DNA of 64,000 nt from CBDDEC01 sp965226785 (lineage in GTDB: Bacteria; Chloroflexota; Dehalococcoidia; UBA2979). Below, piece after piece: positions 1 through 7,318 of this stretch. The translations under genes were made by a program, and so were the position numbers. The notes beneath the pieces were generated by a model. The model saw only the letters and a program-made list of their open reading frames with translations, was not told the DNA's origin and searched no databases. Every line of letters begins with the position of its first letter. Positions within the stretch are counted from its first letter, which is position 1. Where the stretch lies: assembly GCA_965226785.1 (NCBI GenBank), contig CBDDEC010000004.1, forward strand, positions 248,001 through 312,000, given 5' to 3'.

Positions 1-840
1 TCCTACTGGTGGGGGATGCTCGGCATGCTCGACCTGCCCGGCGAATTCGCCGAGCAATGGGCCGCCTCGATCAGCCAGGAGAACTACCAGCGATTGATCG
101 AGCAGGGGCTCGAGATGGGGGACCTCACCGACCGCCTGGGACTGATCACCGCCGAGACGCTGGTGATCAACCACGACGAAAGCGTCGTGATCCCAGTCGA
201 CTCCTCGGCGGCCGTGGCTGCCGGCATCGAGGGCGCCAGCTTCGTTCCGCTGCGTGGATCGCCGTACACCCCGTGGCACCAAACGGCCGCCGACGATGTC
301 CTGCAGGTCGTGCTGCCGTTCCTCGACGACGACGAGCCAGCGTCCGAGGCGCCAGCCCCCGGCGGCTTCCAGACCGTCATGTTCACCGACCTCGAGGCGA
401 GCACCGCGCTCACGCAACGCCTCGGCGACGAGGGGGCGCAGGAGCTGCTGCGGGGCCACAACGCCACCGTCCGAGGAGCCCTCGACGCCAACGCGGGTCG
501 CGAGGTGAAGCACACCGGCGACGGCATCATGGCCGCATTCCCCTCGGCGGTCGGGGCGGTCACCGCTGCACTCCAGATCCAGCGCGAGCTCGCACGCGGC
601 GAGGTGCGGGTGCGCATCGGGCTCAACGCCGGCGAACCGATCGCAGAGGACGACGACCTCTTCGGCACCGCCGTGCAGCTCGCAGCGCGCGTCACCGACC
701 GCGCGGAGCCAGCGCAGATCCTCGTCACGCGGGTCGTCGCCGACCTCTGCGCCGGCAAGACGTTCACTTTCGCCTCGATCGGCAGCGTGTCGATGAAGGG
801 CTTCGACGACGCGATCGAGCTGTTCGAGGTGAGCGCCTAG
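1..840 (+). CDS. Alpha/beta hydrolase fused to class III adenylate/guanylate cyclase (5' end outside window)
   Basis: The frame is open from base 1, so the N-terminus is missing; 279 residues are visible. Visible residues 1-110 resemble the C-terminal part of an alpha/beta hydrolase, with an acid-loop Asp (HDESVVIP) and a His about 35 residues later. From about residue 122 a class III nucleotide cyclase domain follows: first metal Asp in FTDLEAST, second in TGDGIMAAF, with a preceding Lys (EVKHTGDG) of the type that selects ATP. The usual Asn of the transition-state helix appears as Gln (VQLAARV), which may weaken activity. Probable role is cAMP synthesis with the hydrolase part as sensor or enzyme; this fusion is known in Chloroflexota and Actinobacteria. 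Its substrate is unknown. Confidence 0.85.
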   Translation, partial: SYWWGMLGMLDLPGEFAEQWAASISQENYQRLIEQGLEMGDLTDRLGLITAETLVINHDESVVIPVDSSAAVAAGIEGASFVPLRGSPYTPWHQTAADDVLQVVLPFLDDDEPASEAPAPGGFQTVMFTDLEASTALTQRLGDEGAQELLRGHNATVRGALDANAGREVKHTGDGIMAAFPSAVGAVTAALQIQRELARGEVRVRIGLNAGEPIAEDDDLFGTAVQLAARVTDRAEPAQILVTRVVADLCAGKTFTFASIGSVSMKGFDDAIELFEVSA

Positions 841-922
841 GCGGTCAGAGACAAACCGCTCGTCATGTTCTATGGTCGCCCCGTCTGCAACACAAATGTG
901 ATGCGAGACGAGGAGGGCTCAC

Positions 923-1346
923 ATGTCAGCAAAGAACGAGGCACTGATTCGCCGCGCCTGGGACGAGATGATCAACGGGAACAATCTCGACTTGCTCCCC
1001 GAGATCTACGCGGCTGATGCGGCCTACCACGGACCGGACGGCGACCTCAACGGCGTCGAGGAGCTGCGAGCGATGATCACGGGCTATCTGACCGCGAATC
1101 CCCGACGTGCAGGCGACGATCGACGACCTGGTCACCTCGGGCGACCAGGTCGTGGTGCGCGCGACCGTGCGAGGCACCAACACCGGACCACTGGGCGATA
1201 TCCCGCCGAGCGGCGAGTCCATCGAGATGACGATCATGCAGTTCCTGCGGATCGAGGACGGTCGCATCGTCGAGGAGTGGGAGCAGTTCAACCTGCTCGC
1301 GATGCTCCAGCAGATCGGTGCGATCCCGGCGGAGGTGGGCGCTTAG
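923..1346 (+). pseudogene. SnoaL-like (NTF2-fold) protein interrupted by a one-base frameshift
   Basis: The ATG at 923 has a good GAGGAGG ribosome site 6-7 nt upstream. The first part (MSAKNEALIRRAWDEMINGN) is typical of SnoaL/polyketide-cyclase-like proteins of the NTF2 fold. After residue 59 the frame is lost; the C-terminal half, ending at 1346, continues one frame on. Removing one C from the run of four at 1100-1103 restores Asn-Pro-Asp-Val-Gln and gives a 140-residue protein, the normal family length. Both halves look well conserved, so a sequencing or assembly indel is more likely than true decay. The specific substrate cannot be inferred. Confidence 0.8.
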
Positions 1347-1358
1347 CGCCACCGGGTC

Positions 1359-1604
1359 CTACGCGAGGTCCTCCACGTACTGGAGGCCGGCGCACTCGCG
1401 TGTGTAGGCGTTCCAGTACCCCTGGTGGCAGACGCACCGGCACGTCTCGGACACACACGCGTCGGAACAGGCCGCGATGTGCTGCTGGCCGGGCTGCAGG
1501 TTCGAGTAGCGAACCCGGATCGTCGGGCGCGGAGAGGTGCGAGGGCCCTTCGCGTCGCCGCCTCGCGCGCTTCGCTCTGGCGGGGGCGGGACCGAGATGG
1601 CCAT
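1359..1604 (-). CDS. Small Cys-rich protein of unknown function
   Basis: An 81-residue ORF 45 nt downstream of dodecin on the same strand. It has a GGAGAAG ribosome site 9 nt before the ATG and codons strongly G/C at the third position, as in neighbouring genes. The first 30 residues are Pro/Arg-rich and probably disordered. Six Cys lie within 26 residues (46, 50, 55, 57, 59, 71), with a His at 60, in a CxxxCxxxxCxCxCH arrangement that suggests metal or cluster binding or disulfides. There is no clear signal peptide. I recognise no family. It may be cotranscribed with dodecin. Confidence 0.5.
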   Translation of the reverse strand: MAISVPPPPERSARGGDAKGPRTSPRPTIRVRYSNLQPGQQHIAACSDACVSETCRCVCHQGYWNAYTRECAGLQYVEDLA

Positions 1605-1649
1605 CGCTGGCCGCTTCTCCGGGCGGGAAGTTGCGTGCCCCGAGGTGGG

Positions 1650-1880
1650 TCAGTCCTCCAGGGCCGTGTGACTCTCGACGCGGAAGCCGACATCGACCTT
1701 GACCTGGAACCAGGCGATCTGCTGGTCGTCGATCTGGCCCCGGATCTCTTTGACCTCGAACCAGTCGAGGTTGCGCAGCGTCTCGCCCGCGCGGTCGACG
1801 GCGCCTCGGATGGCGGCGTCGACACCGTCCGGTGACGAGCCGACGAGTTCGACCATCTTGTAAACGTGTCCATCGCTCAT
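1650..1880 (-). CDS. Dodecin family flavin-binding protein
   Basis: A 76-residue protein with the dodecin signature: VYKMVELVGSS at the N-terminus, then TLRNLDWFEVKEIRG and a C-terminal VKVDVGFRVE strand. The Trp (LDW) is the residue that stacks on flavin in characterised dodecins. Dodecins form hollow dodecamers that store and buffer riboflavin or FMN in the cytoplasm. The start at 1880 is supported by an AGGAGG site 7 nt upstream. Its presence fits the many flavoenzymes in the window. Confidence 0.95.
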   Translation of the reverse strand: MSDGHVYKMVELVGSSPDGVDAAIRGAVDRAGETLRNLDWFEVKEIRGQIDDQQIAWFQVKVDVGFRVESHTALED

Positions 1881-2234
1881 CGCAGCCTCCTCGTGGCTCG
1901 GTGCGGCTGAATGCGAAGGGCAGGCCCTGCGGCCTGCCCGGTTTCGCTTACGTGAATGTGGTCGTGCCCAGCGTCGCGTCGCTGGCTGAGCCAATGGGCC
2001 GTCATTACGTCGATCGGCCCGTGGATGTGCGACCCCGGGCTTGAATCGAATCCGCTCGGTCCAATGGCGGCCTCCTCGATTACAGCGTGGTCGGCGGCCT
2101 GCTTCGACGCCTGCAGGATAAGTGAACTCGCGGTCGTGAGAGTGCGCACAGGCACAACGTAGACGGTCCCCGAGGAGGTTCGTCACGCATCACGAGGCCC
2201 CCGCCCGCTCGTCGCTTCGACGTACGATTGAGCG
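1881..2234. other. Intergenic stretch of about 350 bp between divergent genes
   Basis: No convincing coding frame here: the ORFs that can be drawn lack ribosome sites and family character. It holds one strong hairpin at 1918-1939 and presumably the divergent promoters of dodecin (minus) and the exported protein gene at 2235 (plus). I looked for a tRNA and found no consistent cloverleaf. Confidence 0.5.
1918..1939. terminator. Strong 9-bp hairpin upstream of dodecin
   Basis: The arms GGGCAGGCC and GGCCTGCCC form a perfect 9-bp stem around a 4-nt CTGC loop. No U-tract follows on either strand (GGTTTCG on plus), so it is not a textbook intrinsic terminator. It lies about 40 nt before the dodecin start and could equally be a structured leader element. 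Confidence 0.4.
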
Positions 2235-2698
2235 GTGAGTCGTGATACTGCTCTTCTGCTTGCGCTGGGTCTCGCTGCCCTCGTCGTTGTCGCTGCGCTC
2301 GGCGGCGGCCTGCTTGGCGGCAGCGTGACCACGCAGGTGCACCCGAACGACCAGCCCGATCCGACCGCCGACGGCGTCGTCTACATGGTCCGCGAGGAGG
2401 CGCACCGGAGCATTCTCGGGTTCGAGTTCGGCAAACGGCGGTCCATCGGCGTGAGTTTCCTCGTCGCTGCAGGTTGTGCGGCAACGCTCGACGGCGGTGA
2501 CCGCTGGCCGGGCGACGAGCCCTCGTGCGCGATGTCGATGTCGATGTCGAGGTCGAGGGTGAGGTGGGGCTCATGGGCCGACAGGCCGACGGCCAGGGCC
2601 TCGTCGGCGTGATCTTCGAGGTGTCGCGCGAGTGCTTCGACGCGGTCGCGGTCGGGGTCGCCTGGCCGCCGGTGGCGGCGGTCTGCAGCGGAGACTGA
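2235..2698 (+). pseudogene. Membrane-anchored or exported unknown protein, one-base frameshift
   Basis: Starts at GTG 2235 with an N-terminal hydrophobic segment (about residues 5-28), a signal peptide or anchor. The frame then loses coding character after about residue 95. One frame over, sequence ending at 2698 is clearly coding, including an alternating Asp/Val-Glu/Val stretch and a hydrophobic tail. Adding one C to the run at 2520-2522 joins the two as Glu-Pro-Leu-Val-Arg-Asp and gives about 154 residues. As with two other genes here, a base-call or assembly error in a short C/G run is the likely cause. I do not recognise the family. Confidence 0.55.
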
Positions 2699-2713
2699 AT
2701 CGCCGCTGCCGCT

Positions 2714-2719
2714 TAGGCT
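2714..2719 (+). promoter_or_regulatory. Putative -10 element TAGGCT, near-leaderless start
   Basis: The hexamer ends 9 nt before the ATG at 2729, with no ribosome site between, as expected for a leaderless or nearly leaderless mRNA. Similar hexamers precede other starts in the window. No clear -35 is visible. Confidence 0.35.
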
Positions 2720-2728
2720 AGCGCGACT

Positions 2729-3964
2729 ATGCGACGTCGGACCGCGCTGTACGCCCTCGGGGGCTGGATCATCTTCGCCGTGTTCCTGCGGCTCGTGGTC
2801 GTGCCGGCCGAGGTGTGCGGCAACGTGAGCGCGCACTCGCTGCGGGAGGCTTCGGCGGCCGCGAGCGACTGGATCGAACGCTCGCTGCGGCCGAGCGGGC
2901 GCTACGTCTACATCTACGACGCCAATACCGACAGCCAGCCCAATCTCTACAACGAGGTACGCCACGCCGGGGTGACGATGGCGCTCTACCAGTCCGCCGG
3001 CCGAGGCGCCGACGAGCGCGCGTTCGAGACAGCGGACGAAGCGCTGGTCTGGATGCTGGACCATCTCTACCGGCAGGACGGCTGGGCCGCGCTCACCGAC
3101 CAGAACGGCGGACGCGCCAAGCTCGGCGGCACCGCGCTGATGCTCAACGCTCTCGCCGAACGCCGCCTCGCGACCGGCGGTGACGCCAGCTACGACGAGG
3201 TGATGCGGGAGCTGGGCAGCTTCCTCGTCTGGATGCAGCGCGAGGACGGTGGGTTCCACATCGCCTTCGACGTCGGGCCGCGCGCGCCGGACCTCATCGG
3301 CACATCACGGTACTTCCCGGGCGAGGCGCTGTGGGCGCTGGCGCTGCTGCACGAGGCGCTGCCCGACCCGCAGTGGGAGCAGGCGGCGCGGCGAGCGGCT
3401 CGATTTATCTCCACGCTGCGCGACGACATCGAAGGCGTCGAGTACCCGCCGCTGAACGACCACTGGGCCTCCTACGGCTTCGCCGAGATGGCGGAGTGGG
3501 GCCTCGAGGAGCCGGAGATCGAGTACGCACGCCGGCTGGCCGCCCGGTTCGGGTTCCTCGTGCGCACGGAGGCGCAGCTGGAGGGTGGCGGCGTCGCCGC
3601 GGCGACGCGAGGCACCACGCCCCGGCGCGCCGCCAGCCTCGGAACGTGGGTGGAGGGCATGTCGGCGCTGTGGCGGCTCTCCGTAGCGGACGAACGCCTC
3701 TCCGACCTCAGCGACGACATTGCGGAGCGCCTTGCCTGCGCCGGGGCCATCCTCGTGGAACGCCAGTACGGAGCGGACGAGGCCAGCGAGAGCAGCAATC
3801 CGGCGCTCGTCGAAGGCGCCTGGTTCGTGAACGGAGAAACGCGCATGGACGACCAGCAGCATGCGCTGAGCGGACTGCTCTACGCCGCCGACGCCCTCGA
3901 CGACCGCGCAAAGCGCGAGCCCGATGCACCCCTGGCGACGGCGTCGAACGCGGCACGACCGTGA
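2729..3964 (+). CDS. Membrane-anchored alpha/alpha-toroid-like protein of unknown function
   Basis: 411 residues. An N-terminal transmembrane segment (about residues 8-27) is followed by a large, mostly helical extracytoplasmic domain. Repeating helical-hairpin units rich in Trp, Gly and acidic residues (LDHLYRQDGWAAL, FLVWMQREDGGFH, YFPGEALWALALLHE) resemble the alpha/alpha barrels of terpene-cyclase-like and glycoside-processing proteins. No DxDD-type cyclase motif stands out, so the activity is uncertain. Its stop codon overlaps the GTG start of the next gene (GTGA), implying translational coupling and a shared envelope role. Confidence 0.7.
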   Translation: MRRRTALYALGGWIIFAVFLRLVVVPAEVCGNVSAHSLREASAAASDWIERSLRPSGRYVYIYDANTDSQPNLYNEVRHAGVTMALYQSAGRGADERAFETADEALVWMLDHLYRQDGWAALTDQNGGRAKLGGTALMLNALAERRLATGGDASYDEVMRELGSFLVWMQREDGGFHIAFDVGPRAPDLIGTSRYFPGEALWALALLHEALPDPQWEQAARRAARFISTLRDDIEGVEYPPLNDHWASYGFAEMAEWGLEEPEIEYARRLAARFGFLVRTEAQLEGGGVAAATRGTTPRRAASLGTWVEGMSALWRLSVADERLSDLSDDIAERLACAGAILVERQYGADEASESSNPALVEGAWFVNGETRMDDQQHALSGLLYAADALDDRAKREPDAPLATASNAARP

Positions 3965-4515
3965 GCGACGCGGTGCTTGTCTTCCTCGCGATGCTGGCGG
4001 CGATCAACCCGGCCGCGCAGGGAGCGCGTCCCGACCCCGCCGAGGGCTCCGAGCGACCGTCGCCGCTGCTCGCGGCGGGCGGCGCAGCCCTCGGCGGTGT
4101 GCTCGTGCTGCTCGTGCGCGAGCCCTTTCTCGACCTGCTCGAGATCTCTGGGTCGAGCTTCCAGTTGGCGGCGGGCTTCATCATGATCGCCGCTGGCGTG
4201 CCGGTGCTGCTCTACGGCCGCACCCAGGCGCTGGACATCGAGGGCGACAGCGAACGCTCCCAGACGGAGGCGCTGGCCTGGTATGCGCTCAGCCCCGCGG
4301 TGCTCGCGGGCCTCGTCGCCTTCCCTGACCGCAGCAACCTCGGCGTCACAATCGCGGCCTTCGCCGTCGCGCTCGCCGCGGGCGCGGCCGCCTCCACGCT
4401 CCGCGCGCGCCGCGGCGAGCCGCTACCGCTGGCCGCCTCGGCGGCACGTCTGACGGCCTTCGTGCTGATGGCGATCGGGGTGTCGCTCGCCGTCTCGGGC
4501 GTGCAGAGCATTTAG
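3961..4515 (+). CDS. MarC-like multi-pass membrane protein
   Basis: 184 residues, starting at the GTG that overlaps the preceding stop by 4 nt. About five to six hydrophobic segments are visible. The N-terminal AAINPAAQG fits the INP motif of MarC/SNARE-like small integral membrane proteins, and the central AAGFIMIAAGVPVLLYG fits their glycine-rich helix. The family's function is unresolved. A 40-residue loop rich in Pro, Glu and Arg follows the first helix. Identification is tentative. Confidence 0.55.
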   Translation: MSDAVLVFLAMLAAINPAAQGARPDPAEGSERPSPLLAAGGAALGGVLVLLVREPFLDLLEISGSSFQLAAGFIMIAAGVPVLLYGRTQALDIEGDSERSQTEALAWYALSPAVLAGLVAFPDRSNLGVTIAAFAVALAAGAAASTLRARRGEPLPLAASAARLTAFVLMAIGVSLAVSGVQSI

Positions 4516-4521
4516 CGGCGA

Positions 4522-4998
4522 CTAGCTCCGCGCAATCGGCGCGACGATCGCGTCGGTGAGCCGTACGAGGTCTGCGGGGGCGAGGGCGATCTCCATGCCT
4601 CGACGGCCGGCGCTGACGTGGATGCGGTCTTGCTCCTCCGCCGACGCGTCGACGACGGTCGCAAGCTTGCGCCGCTGACCGAACGGGGAGATGCCGCCGA
4701 GGACGTAGCCGGTCGCGCGCTCGGCGTGCTTGGCCTCGACCATCGCGGCGCGCCGGCCGCCGAGGGCGGATGCGAGCGCCTTGAAGTCGAGCCGCGAAGT
4801 CACGGGCACGATCGCGACGGCTAGGTCGCGGTTGTCGATCTGCGCGACCAGGGTCTTGAACACCTCGGCCGGATCGAGGCCGAGCGCCTTCACCGCCTCC
4901 TCGCCGTAGGAATCGTGGCGCGGGTCGTGCTCGTACTTCAGCAACTCGAACTCGACGCCAGCGGCGCGGGCGGCTTCGACGGCGGGGGTCGGGCTCAC
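4522..4998 (-). CDS. ybaK: YbaK/EbsC family aminoacyl-tRNA deacylase
   Basis: 158 residues from the GTG at 4998, the usual length for YbaK. Family signatures are DPRHDSYGEEAV near the N-terminus, VFKTLVAQID, the Lys/Ala-rich AEKH-like segment (VEAKHAERATGYVLGGISPFGQ) and the C-terminal VSAGRRGMEIALAPADLVRL. YbaK proteins hydrolyse mischarged Cys-tRNA(Pro) in trans. The GTG start is chosen because a longer frame upstream is Ser/Arg-rich and lies inside the DUF35 gene. It is the last gene of the minus-strand operon, 13 nt after the DUF35 stop; the link may be positional only. Confidence 0.9.
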   Translation of the reverse strand: MSPTPAVEAARAAGVEFELLKYEHDPRHDSYGEEAVKALGLDPAEVFKTLVAQIDNRDLAVAIVPVTSRLDFKALASALGGRRAAMVEAKHAERATGYVLGGISPFGQRRKLATVVDASAEEQDRIHVSAGRRGMEIALAPADLVRLTDAIVAPIARS

Positions 4999-5011
4999 GG
5001 TCGCTTCGCCG

Positions 5012-5509
5012 TCAGGCCTCGTAGCGCCACAGCTCGCCCTCGGGCGGCTCGTCGCTGAGCACGAAGCGCGGCAGCCCGAGGCCGTCGCCGAGGTCGGCGA
5101 ACTCAACCTCGACGCGTGCGCCGATGGCGGCTCGTTCGGCGTCCTCGGGGTCGCCGTTGGCATCGACGAGGCTCGAAATCACGCGCAGGCCGTCGTGCTC
5201 GGTGGGCACGCCGCGCTGCTCGTCGAGCTCGACGAGGACGATCGGGTAGGGCGTTCTCGCGCGGTAGGCCGGGTGGATGCCGTGGTGGACCACCTCGTAC
5301 GAGTAGATCGTGCCCTTGCCCGAGACTTCCTCCCAGTGCCACTCGAGGGCCATGCAGAACGGGCACGCCGGGCCCGGTGGGTAGCGCAGGTGGTCGCACG
5401 CGTCGCACTGCTGGAGGACGAAGCGACCCTCGCCGGCCGCCTGCAGATAGCCGAGGTGCTCCGGGTCGTTCTCCGGAATGCGGACCGTGACATCGAGGTA
5501 TTCAGCCAT
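5012..5509 (-). CDS. Zn-ribbon OB-fold (DUF35) protein, partner of the thiolase-like enzyme
   Basis: 165 residues. A rubredoxin-like zinc ribbon is formed by C35-x2-C38 and C49-x2-C52 (CDAC ... CPFC), followed by an OB-fold with the typical GKGTIYSYEVVHH strand. DUF35 proteins bind thiolase-like or acyl-CoA enzymes and complete their active site or channel, as ChsH2 does with Ltp2 in steroid side-chain degradation. It lies 41 nt downstream of the thiolase-like gene on the same strand, the canonical arrangement. Confidence 0.92.
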   Translation of the reverse strand: MAEYLDVTVRIPENDPEHLGYLQAAGEGRFVLQQCDACDHLRYPPGPACPFCMALEWHWEEVSGKGTIYSYEVVHHGIHPAYRARTPYPIVLVELDEQRGVPTEHDGLRVISSLVDANGDPEDAERAAIGARVEVEFADLGDGLGLPRFVLSDEPPEGELWRYEA

Positions 5510-5550
5510 CGTTCGTTCCTTCGCTTCCTCGCGTCTCGATCGGTCAGCGG

Positions 5551-6765
5551 CTAGTTGTGCATGATCAGAGCGGAGCCGGTGACGGGACTCGCCCAGCCGA
5601 GGTTCATCGTCACCTCGACGTCCTCGACCTGCCGGCAGCCGCCCTCGCTGTAGTCGTAGCTGTGTTCGCCCTGCTCCCAGTTCGGGCAGTAGTCGTCCGC
5701 CTGGTGGCGCAGCTGGCGCACGTTCTCCACGACGTGGCTGATGCCGTGCGTGTAACCCTCGCAGAGGTGCCCGCCGTGCGTGTTGTTCGGCCGCGCGCCA
5801 CCCAGCTCGATGATGCCGGACGAAACGTACTCGCCGCCCTCGCCCTCCTCGCAGAAGCCGTAGGCCTCGAGCTGGAGCATCGTGGTGAAGGTGAACGCGT
5901 CGTACGAGGCGGTAACGTCGATGTCCTGAGGCGTGACCCCAGCCTGGCCGAAGACGATGTCCTTCGCGTAGTGCCCCGCCACGCGCGAGATGGGGCCGCG
6001 CGTCCAGTGGTAGCCGCCGGGCTGCTCCTTATTGACGCGCCCGGCCACGCCCATGATGTACGCCGGCGAGCGGCGCAGATCCCTGGCGCGGTCCGCGCTG
6101 GTGACGATGATGGCCACCCCGTTGTCCGTCTCCACGCAGCAGTCGAGGAGATGGAGCGGCCGCGTGATCCAGCGCGAGTTGACGACATCCTCGACGGTCA
6201 CGCGGTTCTGGTAGAACGCGCGCGGGTTGTTCGAGGCGTGTTTGCTGTGCGCCACCTTGACGTGCGCGACCTGCTCGGAGGTCGTCCCGTACTCGTGCAT
6301 GTGACGCATGAAGGAGGGCGCGAAGGACTGCCCGGCGGAGTTCATACCGTAGATGCCGCCGGTGAGCGAACCGGAGCCGAACACCGGCGCCTGCCGTCCG
6401 GTCCCGCCGATGCGAGCTTCCGTGTAGCCGTTCATCGCGCGGAAGATCGCCACCGTGTGGCACATGCCGACCTCGATCGCGCCCATCGCGAGGCCGATCA
6501 GCGCCTCCGTCGAGGATCCGCCGCCCGAGCAGTCCATGTAGAAGTTGAGCCGAATGCCCAGGTCGCCGGCGACGACCGGCGAGGTGGTCGAGTCGTTCCC
6601 ATGATACGAGAGCATGCCATCGACATCGCCCGCCCCGAGGCCGGCGTCGAGCATCGCAGAGCGCACGGCCTCGACGCCCAGCGCGCGCGTGGTGCGGCCG
6701 GAGTCGCGAGAGAACTCGGTCATCCCGATGCCGACGACAGCGTACTGGTCCTTCAGTCCTGGCAT
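5551..6765 (-). CDS. Thiolase-fold protein, SCP2/Ltp2-like (probable CoA-thioester aldolase or acyltransferase)
   Basis: 404 residues from the ATG at 6765, which follows an AAGGGG ribosome site. The N-terminal AVVGIGMTEFSR and the two-domain thiolase layout are clear. At the usual nucleophile loop the sequence is DCSGGGSSTEA: Cys79 lies one residue from where a thiolase Cys aligns. The usual HDAF motif reads YDAF, and the C-terminal GH loop reads CEGYTHGISH. Tyr at these sites recalls Ltp2-type retro-aldolases, which act with a DUF35 subunit. With DUF35 next door this enzyme probably cleaves or forms a C-C bond of a CoA thioester rather than being a classical thiolase. Confidence 0.88.
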   Translation of the reverse strand: MPGLKDQYAVVGIGMTEFSRDSGRTTRALGVEAVRSAMLDAGLGAGDVDGMLSYHGNDSTTSPVVAGDLGIRLNFYMDCSGGGSSTEALIGLAMGAIEVGMCHTVAIFRAMNGYTEARIGGTGRQAPVFGSGSLTGGIYGMNSAGQSFAPSFMRHMHEYGTTSEQVAHVKVAHSKHASNNPRAFYQNRVTVEDVVNSRWITRPLHLLDCCVETDNGVAIIVTSADRARDLRRSPAYIMGVAGRVNKEQPGGYHWTRGPISRVAGHYAKDIVFGQAGVTPQDIDVTASYDAFTFTTMLQLEAYGFCEEGEGGEYVSSGIIELGGARPNNTHGGHLCEGYTHGISHVVENVRQLRHQADDYCPNWEQGEHSYDYSEGGCRQVEDVEVTMNLGWASPVTGSALIMHN

Positions 6766-6847
6766 GCGCTCACCCCTTCGCTGGCGGACGTGGCGTCGCC
6801 GCGCCCGATGCATAGCACATCGACGCGACGACCCGACTGCCGCTCGG

Positions 6848-7246
6848 TTAGTTCGAGGCCTCGACGAGCTGCATGAGGACGCCGCCGGCTGCGCGCGGGT
6901 GGACGAAGACCTGGCCGGTCACCTCGTTGCCCTCGCCGGGGTCGCCGATGAGCTGAACGCCCTGCCCACGCAGCTCCGTCAGCGTCGCCGCGAGGTCGTC
7001 GACGCGCATCGCCAGCAGGTACATGCCGCCGCCGCGCTCGACGTGGCGGGCGACCGGGCCGGAATCGTTGGTCGGCTGCACAAGCTCGACGGTCGTGTCG
7101 GCGAACTCGAAGTGGGCCGTGAGGAAGCCCGCACCCGGCGGCTCGCCCTGGCGGCTGACTTCGCGACCGAGGATGGTCTGGTACTGCTCGAGCCCCGCCT
7201 CCATGTCCGGCACCGAAATCACGATGTGGTCGACTCCGAGGAACAT
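6848..7246 (-). CDS. VOC-fold protein, methylmalonyl-CoA epimerase-like
   Basis: 132 residues. Two betaalphabetabetabeta modules of the glyoxalase/VOC superfamily, opening with MFLGVDHIVISVPDMEAGL. Candidate metal ligands are His7, the Glu of TTVELVQP and the C-terminal FVHPRAAGGVLMQLVE, whose HP.s.GvL.el pattern matches methylmalonyl-CoA epimerase. Its place in an operon with a thiolase-like enzyme, DUF35 and SDR supports a CoA-ester or 2-oxo substrate, though other VOC reactions remain possible. Confidence 0.82.
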   Translation of the reverse strand: MFLGVDHIVISVPDMEAGLEQYQTILGREVSRQGEPPGAGFLTAHFEFADTTVELVQPTNDSGPVARHVERGGGMYLLAMRVDDLAATLTELRGQGVQLIGDPGEGNEVTGQVFVHPRAAGGVLMQLVEASN

Positions 7247-7318
7247 CGCCCCCGCTTCTCTTCTGCGTGTTCGTGGGCGGTGAGCTTACCCCTCGATCGT
7301 CCTGCGAAGCGTCAGGCT

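Noticed and set aside
1944..2234. Possible tRNA in the 1881-2234 gap (TTGAATC-like arm)
   Set aside because: No consistent acceptor, D and T stems could be drawn on either strand.
2530..2560. ATGTCG hexamer repeat as a satellite
   Set aside because: It is the coding repeat (Asp-Val)n of the repaired exported protein.
5557..6876. 439-residue plus-strand open frame
   Set aside because: Antisense shadow of the thiolase-like gene, Arg/Val/His-rich, no ribosome site and no recognisable domain.
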